Assembly: GCA_016720635.1 (NCBI GenBank)
Contig: JADKKF010000005.1
Location: 248,001 to 312,000 of the forward strand
Length of the DNA stretch: 64,000 nt
Origin: Saprospiraceae bacterium
GTDB taxonomy: Bacteria > Bacteroidota > Bacteroidia > Chitinophagales > Saprospiraceae
Reading direction: 5' to 3'
Part shown: positions 18,085-27,218 of the stretch, piece after piece
How positions within the stretch are numbered: position 1 is the stretch's first letter
Layout: each line of letters opens with the position of its first letter
Position numbers and translations under genes: made by a program
The notes under the pieces: model-generated
The model's input: only the letters and a program-made list of their open reading frames with translations
Told to the model about the DNA's origin: nothing
Database searches by the model: none

Positions 18085-19644
18085 ATGAAAAAGGTTTTAA
18101 TCGTAATCTCCTTTTTAATTTTTCAAAATCTAATATTTCTATCCCAAACCAATGCTCAGTGTATGAACTTGAAAGTCATGCATTACAATTTACTCAATTT
18201 TCCTAATGGCTCAGATATTTGCGGAGCGAATGTTGCTATATCCAATAGGGAAGATACTTTGGCAAAAATACTACAATATGTTAAGCCAGACATCCTGATG
18301 GTTTGCGAACTACAAACCAGCGCAGGTGCAGACTTAATCCTAAGCGATGCTTTGAATATAGGTGGTGTTACGACGTATAAAAAAGCCAATTTTGTACTGA
18401 ACACAGATCCAGGTCTTCGTGATCTTCAAAATATGTTTTATTATAATTCGGCTAAAGTCGAGTTGGCAAGTCAAAAAGTAATCGTCACAAGCCTAAGAGA
18501 TATCAATGAATACAAAGTCTATGTTAAAGACCCTACGCTCGGAGTCCTTATGGATACTACATTTATTTACTTTTATGAATGCCATCTGAAAGCAGGGAGT
18601 GCATCTGGAGATATTTCAAGTAGAACCACGGATTGTACGACGATGAGAAATTACTTTAATACCTTGCCAGCTACCACCAATATAGTGATGGGTGGTGATT
18701 TTAATTTTTACACCAATACCGAAGGAGGTTTTCAAAAGCTTTGCCACTCTGGAACTAATTTGCTAAATGATCCCACTGGCCAAGAGGGTTCTTGGACCAG
18801 TAATATTACATACGCATCAATACTTACCCAATCAACTAGATCCACTATTACTACTGATTGTGGTGCTACAGGTGGTTTGGATGACCGATTTGATTTTTTA
18901 CTTCCTTCCACCCCAATAATGGGCGGAACCAACAGGGTAAAATATATCGCAAACTCATATGACAATATAGGTCACGATGGGAGCGGATATAATAGGTCTA
19001 TTACCGACCCAGCCAATACTTCGGCTGAGCCATTTGATATCAAAAGAGCTCTATTATACATGAGCGACCATATTCCCGTAGTTTTGAATTTGGAGGTTAC
19101 ATGCTTGACGATTATGGACTTTAACCTTTTGAAATTCAGTGCATTGAGAGATAAAGAAAAACATTTTACACAAATAAACTGGATTATGAGTGATGAGCAA
19201 ACCATAGCCAATTATACGGTAGAAAAATCTTTTGATGGAGTGAACTGGTCGTCAATCGCCAAGATACAAAATAGCAATAGATTGGAGTATAAATACATAG
19301 ATACCGAACCGCTTGAGTCCATCGCTTATTATAGGCTTAAGGCTGAAGAATTGGATCGAACCACCAGTTATTCAAAGATTGTCTCTGTATATCCAGAGGA
19401 GGCTCCGAAGGTCATGATATTCCCGAATCCAACAAAATCTTCGATAACCTTGCAAAATATTCCAGTAACAGCTAATCTTGTTCAGGTATTCAACGATGCA
19501 GGGGTGTTGGTGAGGTCTATTGCAGTCCCAGATGACCATTCAGATCGCTTGGACATATCTTTGGAAGCGTTGCCGTCTGGTTTGTTCTTTGTTCAGATTC
19601 AGAGTGCCACAGGCGTTCAAACGCATAAAGTGACCAAGTATTAA
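18085..19644 (+). CDS. Secreted endonuclease/exonuclease/phosphatase-fold protein with T9SS domain
   Basis: Secreted metal-dependent phosphoesterase-like protein of 519 aa from the ATG at 18085. The signal peptide is MKKVLIVISFLIFQN...NAQ. The catalytic fold shows LKVMHYNLLNFPNG, then MVCELQ (metal-binding Glu), MGGDFNFY (Asp/Asn) and MSDHIPVVLNL (the Asp-His pair), the usual order for the EEP superfamily. An Fn3-like T9SS-associated module follows (NYTVEKSFDGVNWSSIAK...YYRLKAEE), and the last 75 residues are a T9SS sorting domain (IFPNPTKSSITL ... THKVTKY). The substrate may be nucleic acid or a phospho-lipid/sugar. A structured repeat and a terminator lie directly downstream. Confidence 0.88.
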   Translation: MKKVLIVISFLIFQNLIFLSQTNAQCMNLKVMHYNLLNFPNGSDICGANVAISNREDTLAKILQYVKPDILMVCELQTSAGADLILSDALNIGGVTTYKKANFVLNTDPGLRDLQNMFYYNSAKVELASQKVIVTSLRDINEYKVYVKDPTLGVLMDTTFIYFYECHLKAGSASGDISSRTTDCTTMRNYFNTLPATTNIVMGGDFNFYTNTEGGFQKLCHSGTNLLNDPTGQEGSWTSNITYASILTQSTRSTITTDCGATGGLDDRFDFLLPSTPIMGGTNRVKYIANSYDNIGHDGSGYNRSITDPANTSAEPFDIKRALLYMSDHIPVVLNLEVTCLTIMDFNLLKFSALRDKEKHFTQINWIMSDEQTIANYTVEKSFDGVNWSSIAKIQNSNRLEYKYIDTEPLESIAYYRLKAEELDRTTSYSKIVSVYPEEAPKVMIFPNPTKSSITLQNIPVTANLVQVFNDAGVLVRSIAVPDDHSDRLDISLEALPSGLFFVQIQSATGVQTHKVTKY

Positions 19645-19673
19645 TTAAGCAAATTTTATTTTATTATTTATGA

Positions 19674-19823
19674 GGGCGTCCACTTGTGATACAAGTGCCG
19701 GGCTCTGCACGACTTACCTCGTCATATGGACGAGAACGGTCCTTTGGACTCAATACATACGAATTTTAAATTATTGATTATCAATAGGTTGTATGCATTG
19801 ATCGTTCCGATCCCTGACGCGCC
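19674..19823 (+). repeat. Family 1 structured repeat, copy b
   Basis: It begins GAGGGCGTC and ends CCCTGACGCGCC. The inner hairpins are CACTTGT/ACAAGTG, CTCGTC/GACGAG and GTCC/GGAC, plus TATTGATTATCAATA. The conserved block CCGGGCT lies after the first hairpin. It is over 90 percent identical by eye to copy c at 24363 and starts about 30 nt after a stop codon. Confidence 0.85.
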
Positions 19824-19863
19824 AAAAAAGCCATTCCGATTTTATCTAGAATGGCTTTTTAAA
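19824..19863 (+). terminator. Rho-independent terminator
   Basis: AAAAGCCATTC pairs with GAATGGCTTTT around a loop of about a dozen bases, followed by T-rich sequence. It directly follows the family 1 repeat, so the repeat is probably transcribed with the upstream gene. Confidence 0.85.
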
Positions 19864-19940
19864 AATACGCTAATTGTTAGTTTAAGATTTAGATGAGAAC
19901 TTTTACTGCTTTACACATTGGAATCAAGAAATTAGTTGGT

Positions 19941-22250
19941 TTATTTTTTTACAAATTTTAAATTAATTTGATCTCCTTTTGAGTTTTGTATTTCTATAAA
20001 ATATATACCGACTGACAAGTCTATGACTGGTATATCAATAGAATCCGTAAAGCTCCCAGATCCGAAGGTACTGCCGTCAAATCCAGATATTCTATAAGTT
20101 TTTTTAATATTTGAATCATTTGATATTAGGCTAATCATGTTGGTCGCAGGGTTCGGAAATAGCTGTATTTCGTCCTTAACTGCTGAAATATTACTCACTA
20201 TAATTATTGGAGAGTATTTGCTTTTGCCGTCCAAATCAATCTGTTTTAATCGGTAATAATTATTTCCTTCAAAAGGTGTTTCGTCTGTAATGCTATACAC
20301 CGTCGGAGTAGATTTTGTTCCTGCACCTTTCTGAAACATAAAGTTGGTAAAGTTGATTCCATCGCAGCTGCGCTGTATCTCAAAGCCCTTGTTGTTCGAT
20401 TCGCTTTCAGTAGTCCACGTGATTAAAATTTTACTTTTGTCTTTATTGAGCTTACCTTTGAAATCTTTCAGCCCTACGGATAAAACGTTGGTTTCCAAAA
20501 CTAAGTGGTAAACAGAATTTGCAGGCAAGGTGTATCTCAATGCGTTTCCTACGATAGTATTTGTCCCAGTAAGGTCGTTTATATTGGATTTAACCATAAT
20601 ATCTGTATTTCCTTGAGATTCAGAAATTCCCCATGCTTCAGCAATCTTTTCATAATTAACCCCTGCTGTAATATTAATATTGTTAGTAAGCGTTTGGGTA
20701 GGACTTTTGTTGATCAAAACTATATGCAGGTCGTTTTCATTGGCTCCGACGATGGATGCATATACGGAATTGTTCGTTACGTCATTTGTGTTAGCATCGA
20801 TATAGGTATCTCCAAAGGTGCCCAAAGCTCCATTGTAGTTTCTAAAAATTTTGAAAGCTGGAGAGATATAATCGTCGGCGGTGGCAAAATAAGTCGCCCA
20901 ATACAAGCCATATCGCCCAAATATACCAAGTGCATCGCTTTGAGCAATCGTACCAGAAATATTATGTCTGCCGCCAAAAGTGTATTCGGTTATGGCCAAT
21001 TTTGTCCCTGGATAAAAATCTGAAATAGATAGGTTCATTTTGGGCAAGACTTCTAGCGATCTCCCATCTGTAAAGCCATTGCCTACTGCTGTAATCCAAG
21101 TATTTTCCACATAATTGGGGTCCCAAAGGCTTCGAGGTGCTTGGACTCGTATCGCATCCGAGTATATGCCTTCAGGATAATAATGTATCGCTAAAACATC
21201 CACTAATCGTTTCCCTGCTGCGGTAGAGGCTTGTTTTAAATTTGCCAAAAATGCATTTAACCAAGTCATCCGATTGTACCTATAAGTTTGACCAGTGTTG
21301 TTCGTTTTATATGGCTCAACATTGTATGTACCCCAATCCGATGGTTGATGACTGCTGCCATCCCATACACTGTACAAACTATACCATTCTGAATAGGCCC
21401 ATAGCCCAGAGGTGAATACGTTGGCACCCATATCCATTCTTTTTACGGTCTGTGAGAGATTTACAGTTTTATTAATCATTTCTCCACAAGTAATGTAGCT
21501 GGGATGAGCGACAGAATGGGTACCAGTATTTCCACCTGAAGGATAGTGACTCCACAGACCTAATTCGTTGTCCATTTGATAATGTTTGATGCCATTCGCT
21601 GCGGCAGAATTGCCAAATTGATTGATTAGATGGTTGATTTGTTCATCTACATAAACAGCGCCATCGCCCAAGTCTGGACTCAATGTCAAGCTGCCTGGTG
21701 TACCAGGTTTGTCGTTGATTACTTGTTTCCATCGGGAAGGATCTGCTGCTGGGGTTCCACAAGTAGTATAAACATTGTCAGCAGCCACATAACCTACCGA
21801 AGGCAGCTGAAGTAGCAAATTTGCATCCAATGAAAGTGCATCATTATTCGCTTTAATTGCGCCTTGATTGGGTGTAAAATACGCAGGGGCTGGGTTAGCG
21901 CTACCTATACCTGTCATCCATGATTGCCAAGTACTATTTTTGTGACCATCATCATTACCTGCATTGTTAGCTCCTTGCTCCCAGTTCCATGTGCTCATTG
22001 CATTGCCTCCTAAACGCCATGATGCTGGATTCATTGCTTGTACATTGGATGCACCGCCATGATTGTCTAGTCCAGTCATAGTCCCTCCTTCGGGGTCGTG
22101 TACATATCCATTCAATCCATAAATAAAAGGACTTATCGGCTTTCTTAGTCCAGCGGTAGTATTAATAGAGACACTTGAAGTTAATTGTGAATACACTTGG
22201 TTTTGGACCAGTAGAGCAACCAAAAGAGTTTGGAATAATTTGTTTTTCAT
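19941..22250 (-). CDS. Glycoside hydrolase family 44 with T9SS sorting domain
   Basis: Secreted endo-glycanase of 769 aa; GH44 enzymes cleave beta-1,4-glucans and xyloglucan. The signal peptide ends VYSQ. The GH44 domain covers about residues 25-590. It contains SWRLGGNAMSTWNWEQGANNAG, the acid/base Glu229 in YQMDNELGLW and the nucleophile Glu422 in LAITEYTFGG. An Fn3-like module (KGFEIQRSCDGINF...YYRLKQIDLDGKSKY) and a T9SS domain (LFPNPATNMISL...LKFVKK) follow. It lies 30 nt after the NHL-like gene on the same strand, so the two are probably co-transcribed and exported together for polysaccharide attack. Confidence 0.92.
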   Translation of the reverse strand: MKNKLFQTLLVALLVQNQVYSQLTSSVSINTTAGLRKPISPFIYGLNGYVHDPEGGTMTGLDNHGGASNVQAMNPASWRLGGNAMSTWNWEQGANNAGNDDGHKNSTWQSWMTGIGSANPAPAYFTPNQGAIKANNDALSLDANLLLQLPSVGYVAADNVYTTCGTPAADPSRWKQVINDKPGTPGSLTLSPDLGDGAVYVDEQINHLINQFGNSAAANGIKHYQMDNELGLWSHYPSGGNTGTHSVAHPSYITCGEMINKTVNLSQTVKRMDMGANVFTSGLWAYSEWYSLYSVWDGSSHQPSDWGTYNVEPYKTNNTGQTYRYNRMTWLNAFLANLKQASTAAGKRLVDVLAIHYYPEGIYSDAIRVQAPRSLWDPNYVENTWITAVGNGFTDGRSLEVLPKMNLSISDFYPGTKLAITEYTFGGRHNISGTIAQSDALGIFGRYGLYWATYFATADDYISPAFKIFRNYNGALGTFGDTYIDANTNDVTNNSVYASIVGANENDLHIVLINKSPTQTLTNNINITAGVNYEKIAEAWGISESQGNTDIMVKSNINDLTGTNTIVGNALRYTLPANSVYHLVLETNVLSVGLKDFKGKLNKDKSKILITWTTESESNNKGFEIQRSCDGINFTNFMFQKGAGTKSTPTVYSITDETPFEGNNYYRLKQIDLDGKSKYSPIIIVSNISAVKDEIQLFPNPATNMISLISNDSNIKKTYRISGFDGSTFGSGSFTDSIDIPVIDLSVGIYFIEIQNSKGDQINLKFVKK

Positions 22251-22280
22251 GATAAAAATATATTTAAAGTGTAGGGGTTG

Positions 22281-23921
22281 TTAATTTACTAATAATTTTG
22301 TGTTTATGGTTGCATTTCCAATAATAATGTTTATAATGTGCATATTTTTAACTAAATCAAAAGTACTTATTTTTAGTTTATTTACCCCAAAATGCAGTGG
22401 ATATTTTAAGGTTTTTTCGAGATGCCCCTGGGCAGAATAAATTCGAATCATGGTAAATTCCTCATTTGTGTCATTATCGATCGTTAAAGAAGTGGCGTCT
22501 GATTGTGTTGGATTTGGTGATATAGAGACCAAATTTTTACGATCAATGCCAATGGTTCGTACTGCGCTAATAGCTTCTGTTCCATCATTGTCTATTTGTT
22601 TAATTCTATAATATGCCATTTCGGCCTGTTTTGGAAGATTATCGTCGTTGAATTGATACGAATTTTTAGTTTGCGTGTTGGTTGCATTGATTTTGTAAAT
22701 ATTCTCGTAGTTTATACCATCAATGGATCGTTGGAGTTCAAAGTGGGAACAATTGATTTCAGAAGCCGTGACCCATTGGATATTAACTGTTTGACCAATT
22801 TTTTTTACTGAAAATGATGTCATTTCGATCGGTAATGGAAACAAAGCAAAATTGTTGAAATCCATGCCACCATAACCAGGGTAAGTGGTATGGATAGCAG
22901 ACGAAACAGCATTGACAGCATTAAAAGCAGTAGTCACGTCCCATTTCCAGACTTCGCCATTTACATTCCAAGTACTGCCTTGATTGGTACCCTGATCGTT
23001 AATAAATAGCGTATTGCCATCAAAGCGAATACCTCCAGGTTTTGAGCCAGGAATATGGTAAACCGTAGCATTTGACGTAGGTACGGTGTAACTAATTGTT
23101 TGTCCAGCAGTACCACTACCCGAAACTGGCGATCCTAATAGCGTCGCTATGTATGCGGCATCTAATTTTACGAAAGTACCTTCGCCCCAATTATTAGTTT
23201 TTGTCCAATCGTTGTTATTGGCAATCCAGAGGTTTCCGCTTGCATCAAACTGGATTCCTTCTGGACCCGAAAATAAATATACCGTAGGATTGGCTCCGCC
23301 AGTTCTTGAAGTAGATGGGTAAATATCGCCATTGTTGGTAACCACATAATAGCTATTGTAACTTGAAGCAGCCGTAAAACAAACCAACTCGTGCTCATCC
23401 AAATTTAAAGCCCAAACATTTCCTGCGCCGTCCACGGTAACGCCTGCATAGTAATTAATCCACCAGTCGTTATCGTAGAGGGGCATAGTAGTCGAGGTTG
23501 TATAGTTGGAAGAAGCATTGTATTTGATTATGCGACCTGGATTGCCACCTCCATTGAATGTCGAAACGTATAAATTTCCTGCGCCGTCCACCTCCATTCC
23601 AGCTATACCTGAGGGATAATTAATGATTTGAGGGGCATTGGCGGTTCGCGTAGGATAGATGTCTGCATGATGATATATGAGTACCTTGCTGCTGGCTCCA
23701 GCATCCGTCGAAATAAAAATTAAATCACCAAATATCCGAACGCAATTGGGCCCACTTCCCCCATCGGGTCCGATATCTAGTGAATGATGCAAAACGCCAG
23801 TGGTTTTCACATAGAATCTAATCATATTGTCCCCATAATAAGGCTGGGCTATATAATTATTTTGTGCATAAGATATAATGCTTAAAAAGCAAAATGTCAG
23901 AACTCTTGTGAGCTTTTTCAT
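22281..23921 (-). CDS. Secreted NHL/SMP30-like beta-propeller with T9SS domain
   Basis: A 546-aa protein with a signal peptide (MKKLTRVLTFCFLSIISYAQ). It has propeller blades with the recurring pattern VDGAGNLYVSTFNG, VDGAGNVWALNLDE, FDASGNLWIANNN and FDGNTLFINDQG. Each of these resembles an NHL/SMP-30 strand with an Asp turn. From about residue 365 there is the same Fn3-like module as in its neighbours (HFELQRSIDGINYENI...YYRIKQIDNDG), then a T9SS sorting domain (ISPNPTQSDATSL). No catalytic residues stand out, so it may bind carbohydrate or protein at the cell surface. It is first in a two-gene unit with GH44. Confidence 0.82.
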   Translation of the reverse strand: MKKLTRVLTFCFLSIISYAQNNYIAQPYYGDNMIRFYVKTTGVLHHSLDIGPDGGSGPNCVRIFGDLIFISTDAGASSKVLIYHHADIYPTRTANAPQIINYPSGIAGMEVDGAGNLYVSTFNGGGNPGRIIKYNASSNYTTSTTMPLYDNDWWINYYAGVTVDGAGNVWALNLDEHELVCFTAASSYNSYYVVTNNGDIYPSTSRTGGANPTVYLFSGPEGIQFDASGNLWIANNNDWTKTNNWGEGTFVKLDAAYIATLLGSPVSGSGTAGQTISYTVPTSNATVYHIPGSKPGGIRFDGNTLFINDQGTNQGSTWNVNGEVWKWDVTTAFNAVNAVSSAIHTTYPGYGGMDFNNFALFPLPIEMTSFSVKKIGQTVNIQWVTASEINCSHFELQRSIDGINYENIYKINATNTQTKNSYQFNDDNLPKQAEMAYYRIKQIDNDGTEAISAVRTIGIDRKNLVSISPNPTQSDATSLTIDNDTNEEFTMIRIYSAQGHLEKTLKYPLHFGVNKLKISTFDLVKNMHIINIIIGNATINTKLLVN

Positions 23922-24270
23922 GATAATAAATAGTTTTTGATGAAAAAATGATTTAATAACTAGCTTTGATGATGTTATTTATTTCTAAATAATTTGATTA
24001 ATTCATGTTTCTTAGAACATGGATTCGGAGCACGGAAAAGATGTTTTGGGTTGAAAATGTATAAGGGGGTTTATAAAATTTAAGACAATAGGTTTCGTGT
24101 CAATTAAGCGCATAAATGATTTATTTTGTATTGAAAAAAATGCTGTGAATTTGCCGATATTATTTTTCCGCTAGATTACAGCGAAAATTTGATGTGAAAT
24201 ATACTAAATATACGAACGACGGATATTATAGATAAACAACCATGGAAAGGTAATACAGGGACTTAGGTTT
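23922..24270. other. Intergenic region without recognised features
   Basis: About 350 AT-rich bases between the NHL-like gene and a decayed gene tail. No open frame, hairpin terminator or clear promoter box was found. Confidence 0.5.
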
Positions 24271-24334
24271 GGTTTTTCTTATCTGATGTCAATATTCAGT
24301 AAGCATCCAAACGCATTGAGTGACTAAGTATTAA
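24271..24334 (+). pseudogene. Decayed T9SS gene tail (paralogue of the 19644 gene end)
   Basis: Read in one frame this stretch gives LGLVFL, a stop, CQYSVSIQTH, a stop, then VTKY and the final TAA. The intact nuclease gene at 19580-19644 ends SGLFFVQIQ...GVQTHKVTKY. The match continues into the following bases (TATTAATTAAGCAAAT) and the adjacent family 1 repeat. This suggests that the gene end plus repeat was duplicated and the gene body was then lost. Confidence 0.55.
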
Positions 24335-24362
24335 TTAAGCAAATCTTAGTTTCTTTTTTACG

Positions 24363-24513
24363 AGGGCGTCCACTTGTGTTACAAGTGCCGGGCTCTGCAC
24401 GACTTACCTCGTCTTATGGACGAGATCGGTCCTTTGGACTCAATACATGCATTTTTTAAATTATTGATATTCAATAGGTTGTATGTATTGATCGTTCCGA
24501 TCCCTGACGCGAC
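24363..24513 (+). repeat. Family 1 structured repeat, copy c
   Basis: Nearly identical to copy b at 19674. The hairpins CACTTGT/ACAAGTG and CTCGTC/GACGAG, the CCGGGCT block and the CCCTGACGCG end are all kept. Differences are mainly in loops and in the AT-rich segment near 24450. Confidence 0.85.
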
Positions 24514-24577
24514 AAAAATCCTTAAATTTTTTTGAAAAAAAGACCTTAATATCTTTTTATTTTTTGAAGGAAATTCG

Positions 24578-24585
24578 TACATTTG
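24578..24585 (+). promoter_or_regulatory. -7 box TACATTTG upstream of the Rrf2 gene
   Basis: TACATTTG fits TAnnTTTG, about 22 nt before the start codon at 24608. It probably drives the regulator and perhaps the oxidase operon. Confidence 0.45.
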
Positions 24586-24607
24586 TGATGTAAATGAGAT
24601 GTAAGTT

Positions 24608-25042
24608 ATGTTTTCACGTTCATGTGAGTATGCGATAAAAGCTTTGATTTATGTGGCCCAGAATACTAAGGGTGGAAAGCGCGTGAGCATAAAAGAAATT
24701 GCAAAAGGAACGGATGCCCCCGAACATTTTGTAGCTAAAATCTTACAGGAATTAAGTAAAAAAAAAATGGTGATGTCCATAAAGGGCCCCAATGGGGGTT
24801 TTTACTTAGAAGAGGGTGGAAAGCATGTTTCCTTGGAGCGTATAGTTAGAGAAATTGATGGAGACGGGATGTTTACGAATTGTGTTCTTGGCTTAAAAGT
24901 TTGTTCAGAAAAAACGCCTTGTCCTGTTCATTTTGAGTACAAAGAAGTCAAAAAGAACTTGATTAAAATGCTTGAGAACAACACAATTTCAGACTTTAAC
25001 GACAAACTGGATTCAGGGAAATTTTTTCTTAAAAACGAGTAA
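24608..25042 (+). CDS. Rrf2-family transcriptional regulator (probable Fe-S sensor)
   Basis: A winged-helix regulator of 144 aa. The N-terminus MFSRSCEYAIKALIYVA and the wing GPNGGFYLEEGG are Rrf2 hallmarks. Three cysteines (C92, C99 and C105 in TNCVLGLKVCSEKTPCPVH) have the spacing seen in cluster-binding members such as NsrR and IscR. It could therefore sense oxygen, nitric oxide or iron-sulfur status. It stands 38 nt upstream of the cbb3 oxidase genes and is the likely regulator of that operon. The ligand is not provable from sequence. Confidence 0.9.
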   Translation: MFSRSCEYAIKALIYVAQNTKGGKRVSIKEIAKGTDAPEHFVAKILQELSKKKMVMSIKGPNGGFYLEEGGKHVSLERIVREIDGDGMFTNCVLGLKVCSEKTPCPVHFEYKEVKKNLIKMLENNTISDFNDKLDSGKFFLKNE

Positions 25043-25080
25043 TTTTTTCATCATATTAAAGGATATAAAGGTATTATTAT

Positions 25081-27177
25081 ATGTTTAACAAAATTAAAAT
25101 TCAACAATTGCTTTTGACATTTTTCTTGATGCAGAATGTTATACAAGCCCAATCAACTAAAAATTACTTTGCTACCGATGGTATTGATTTTTTAAATCTA
25201 ACCATCTTGCTGGTTTTTCTAGGGTTTATATTTCTAAGCATCAGAAAATACTTGGGGTTTGAAAAAATTTCCAACTTGGTGGCCAAAGCCAATCATTTTG
25301 CCAATGGTCACAAAAATGTTCACATGGAATTTGCAAATGGCGGTCATCATCACCATCAAAGCGATGGGGGTAAAAAGTGTGACGGCGATTGCAATAAAGC
25401 TGACTGTAAGGGTGCTAAATCATTGGGGGTAATTGCACTTCTCATGTTTTTTTCACAAGGAGTTTTTGCGCAAACGAGTAAGATGAGTGATTTTTCTGAT
25501 TTGTTGTCACAACCAGGAATTATTATCACCATTGTATTGATGTTGATTCCACTATTTCTGGGGGGGATTTTTGCTATTATCAAGGCACAAGATTCAATTA
25601 GATTTTTATACGCAGGTAAGCATAAAGAGCATGAAGGCCACGACGTTGAAATAAAAAATTCTCGTACTGAGTTTGAAGGGTTAAGCAATGCGGGGGCTTC
25701 TCAAGAAAATGCAAATCTATCTTTTCAATCGGCTGATGCAGATATTCTGGAAGGGGAGGACTTGATATTTAATGTTAGCAACAAGCATGAGGTGCATTTT
25801 ACAGCGGTGAAAAAACGCTCTGTGAAGAGACCTTCGTTGCCACCTGACATCACAAAATTAATTTTGTGGTACCTAGGTTTTTCTGTATTCTGGTTGATAA
25901 TCGGCACGGGTATTGGGGAGTACGTAGGAATTAAATTCGTCCTACCAGAAGCCGACAGCATCAGTTGGTTAAGCTTCGGAAGACTAAGGCCAGTACATAC
26001 CAATATAGTATTCTGGGGCTGGGCTTCACTGGGTATGATTGGTTTGGGATAGTATGTAGTCCCTATGGTCAGTAACAATTCGATTTTTAGTATTAAGTTG
26101 GGTTGGATTGCACTGCTATGTACCAATCTTATGATCATCTTTGGTACCATTTGCCTAATGGCGGGTATCAATAATGGAGGAGGTGAATTTAGAGAATACA
26201 TTTGGCCAGTTATGGCACTCTTTGCCGTAGCATTGATTCTTACTCTAATCAATTTTTTCATGACCGTAGCACGGCGTAAAACCAAAGAAATCTATATATC
26301 CAACTGGTACATAGTTTCATCCATCATATTCACCATTATAGTAGCGCTTACAGCATACCTTCCGTTTTGGCAAGATGGCGTAAGTGAAACCATCGTTCAA
26401 GGGTATTTTATGCACTCAGGGGTTGGGATGTGGTTCACACTTTATACGCTTGGGTTGCTATACTACTTTATACCACAGCAATTGAATAAGCCAATTTATG
26501 CTTATAGTTTGGGTATTTTGGCCTTTTGGACGCAGATACTCTTTTATACCATCATCGGGACGCACCACTTTATCTTTGCGCCTATTCCTTGGTGGTTGCA
26601 GACAGTGGGTATCGTTGGTAGTGCTGGTATGATTATTCCAGTTGTTGCGGCAGTTTTGAATTACTTGATGACCTTCAGAGGGCAATGGCACAAAGTTACC
26701 AACACCTATACGGTTCCATTTTTCTTTGTCGCAGTTATATATTACTTTATCGTTTCTATCCAAGGTACTGCTGAAGCATTTAAATATACCAATCTCCTTT
26801 GGCACTTTACTGATTTTACGGTAGCCCATGCGCACTTAGGATTTTATGGAATAATAACTTTTGGTATTTGGGGTGGAATATACACGATAGTGCCTAGACT
26901 TACTGGCAAAGAGCCTATTCAGATGTTAGTAGGAGCTCATTTCTGGTTGGCTTTCATCGGTTTATTACTGTACACCATTCCACTATCGGTTGGAGCCACT
27001 CTCCGTGGTTTGATGTGGATGGATGGAAAGCCCTTTATCGATTCAGTTGTGTTGATGTTTGACTGGTGGCTTTGGAGAGCTATCGGTGGAAGTCTCATGT
27101 TCTTATCACATTTGATATTTATGTATAATTTTTATCAAATGACTTGTAAGAAAAGCATAGAATTGGAAGAAGCGTAG
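25081..27177 (+). pseudogene. ccoN: cbb3-type cytochrome c oxidase subunit I (CcoN) with in-frame amber codon
   Basis: Haem-copper oxidase catalytic subunit. The reading frame is continuous over 698 codons except for one TAG at 26050-26052 (codon 324), in GMIGLG-stop-YVVPM. Downstream translation could only restart at 26065 or later. Haem and CuB ligands are visible: RPVHTN, YFMHSG, GTHHFIFAPIPWW and AHAHLGFYG. The N-terminal 250 residues are an unusual extension. It has a signal-like helix, a helix at 37-57, a His/Cys-rich loop (HHHH at 89-92; C100, C104, C109), further helices at 114-130 and 146-168, and a soluble stretch. TAG is one base from Tyr, Trp, Ser or Leu codons. A sequencing error, a true mutation or readthrough are all possible. 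Confidence 0.85.
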
Positions 27178-27218
27178 ATTTAATTTTTTTGCATTAATTC
27201 TAAAAAAAATAATTAATA

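Noticed and set aside
24379..24582. Minus-strand open frame of 67 codons
   Set aside because: It lies across the family 1 repeat and a promoter and has no protein-like features.
26050..26052. Alternative genetic code with TAG as sense codon
   Set aside because: TAG ends several other complete genes in the window (for example at 13388-13390, 27175-27177, 37398-37400 and 60367-60369), so a general reassignment is not supported.
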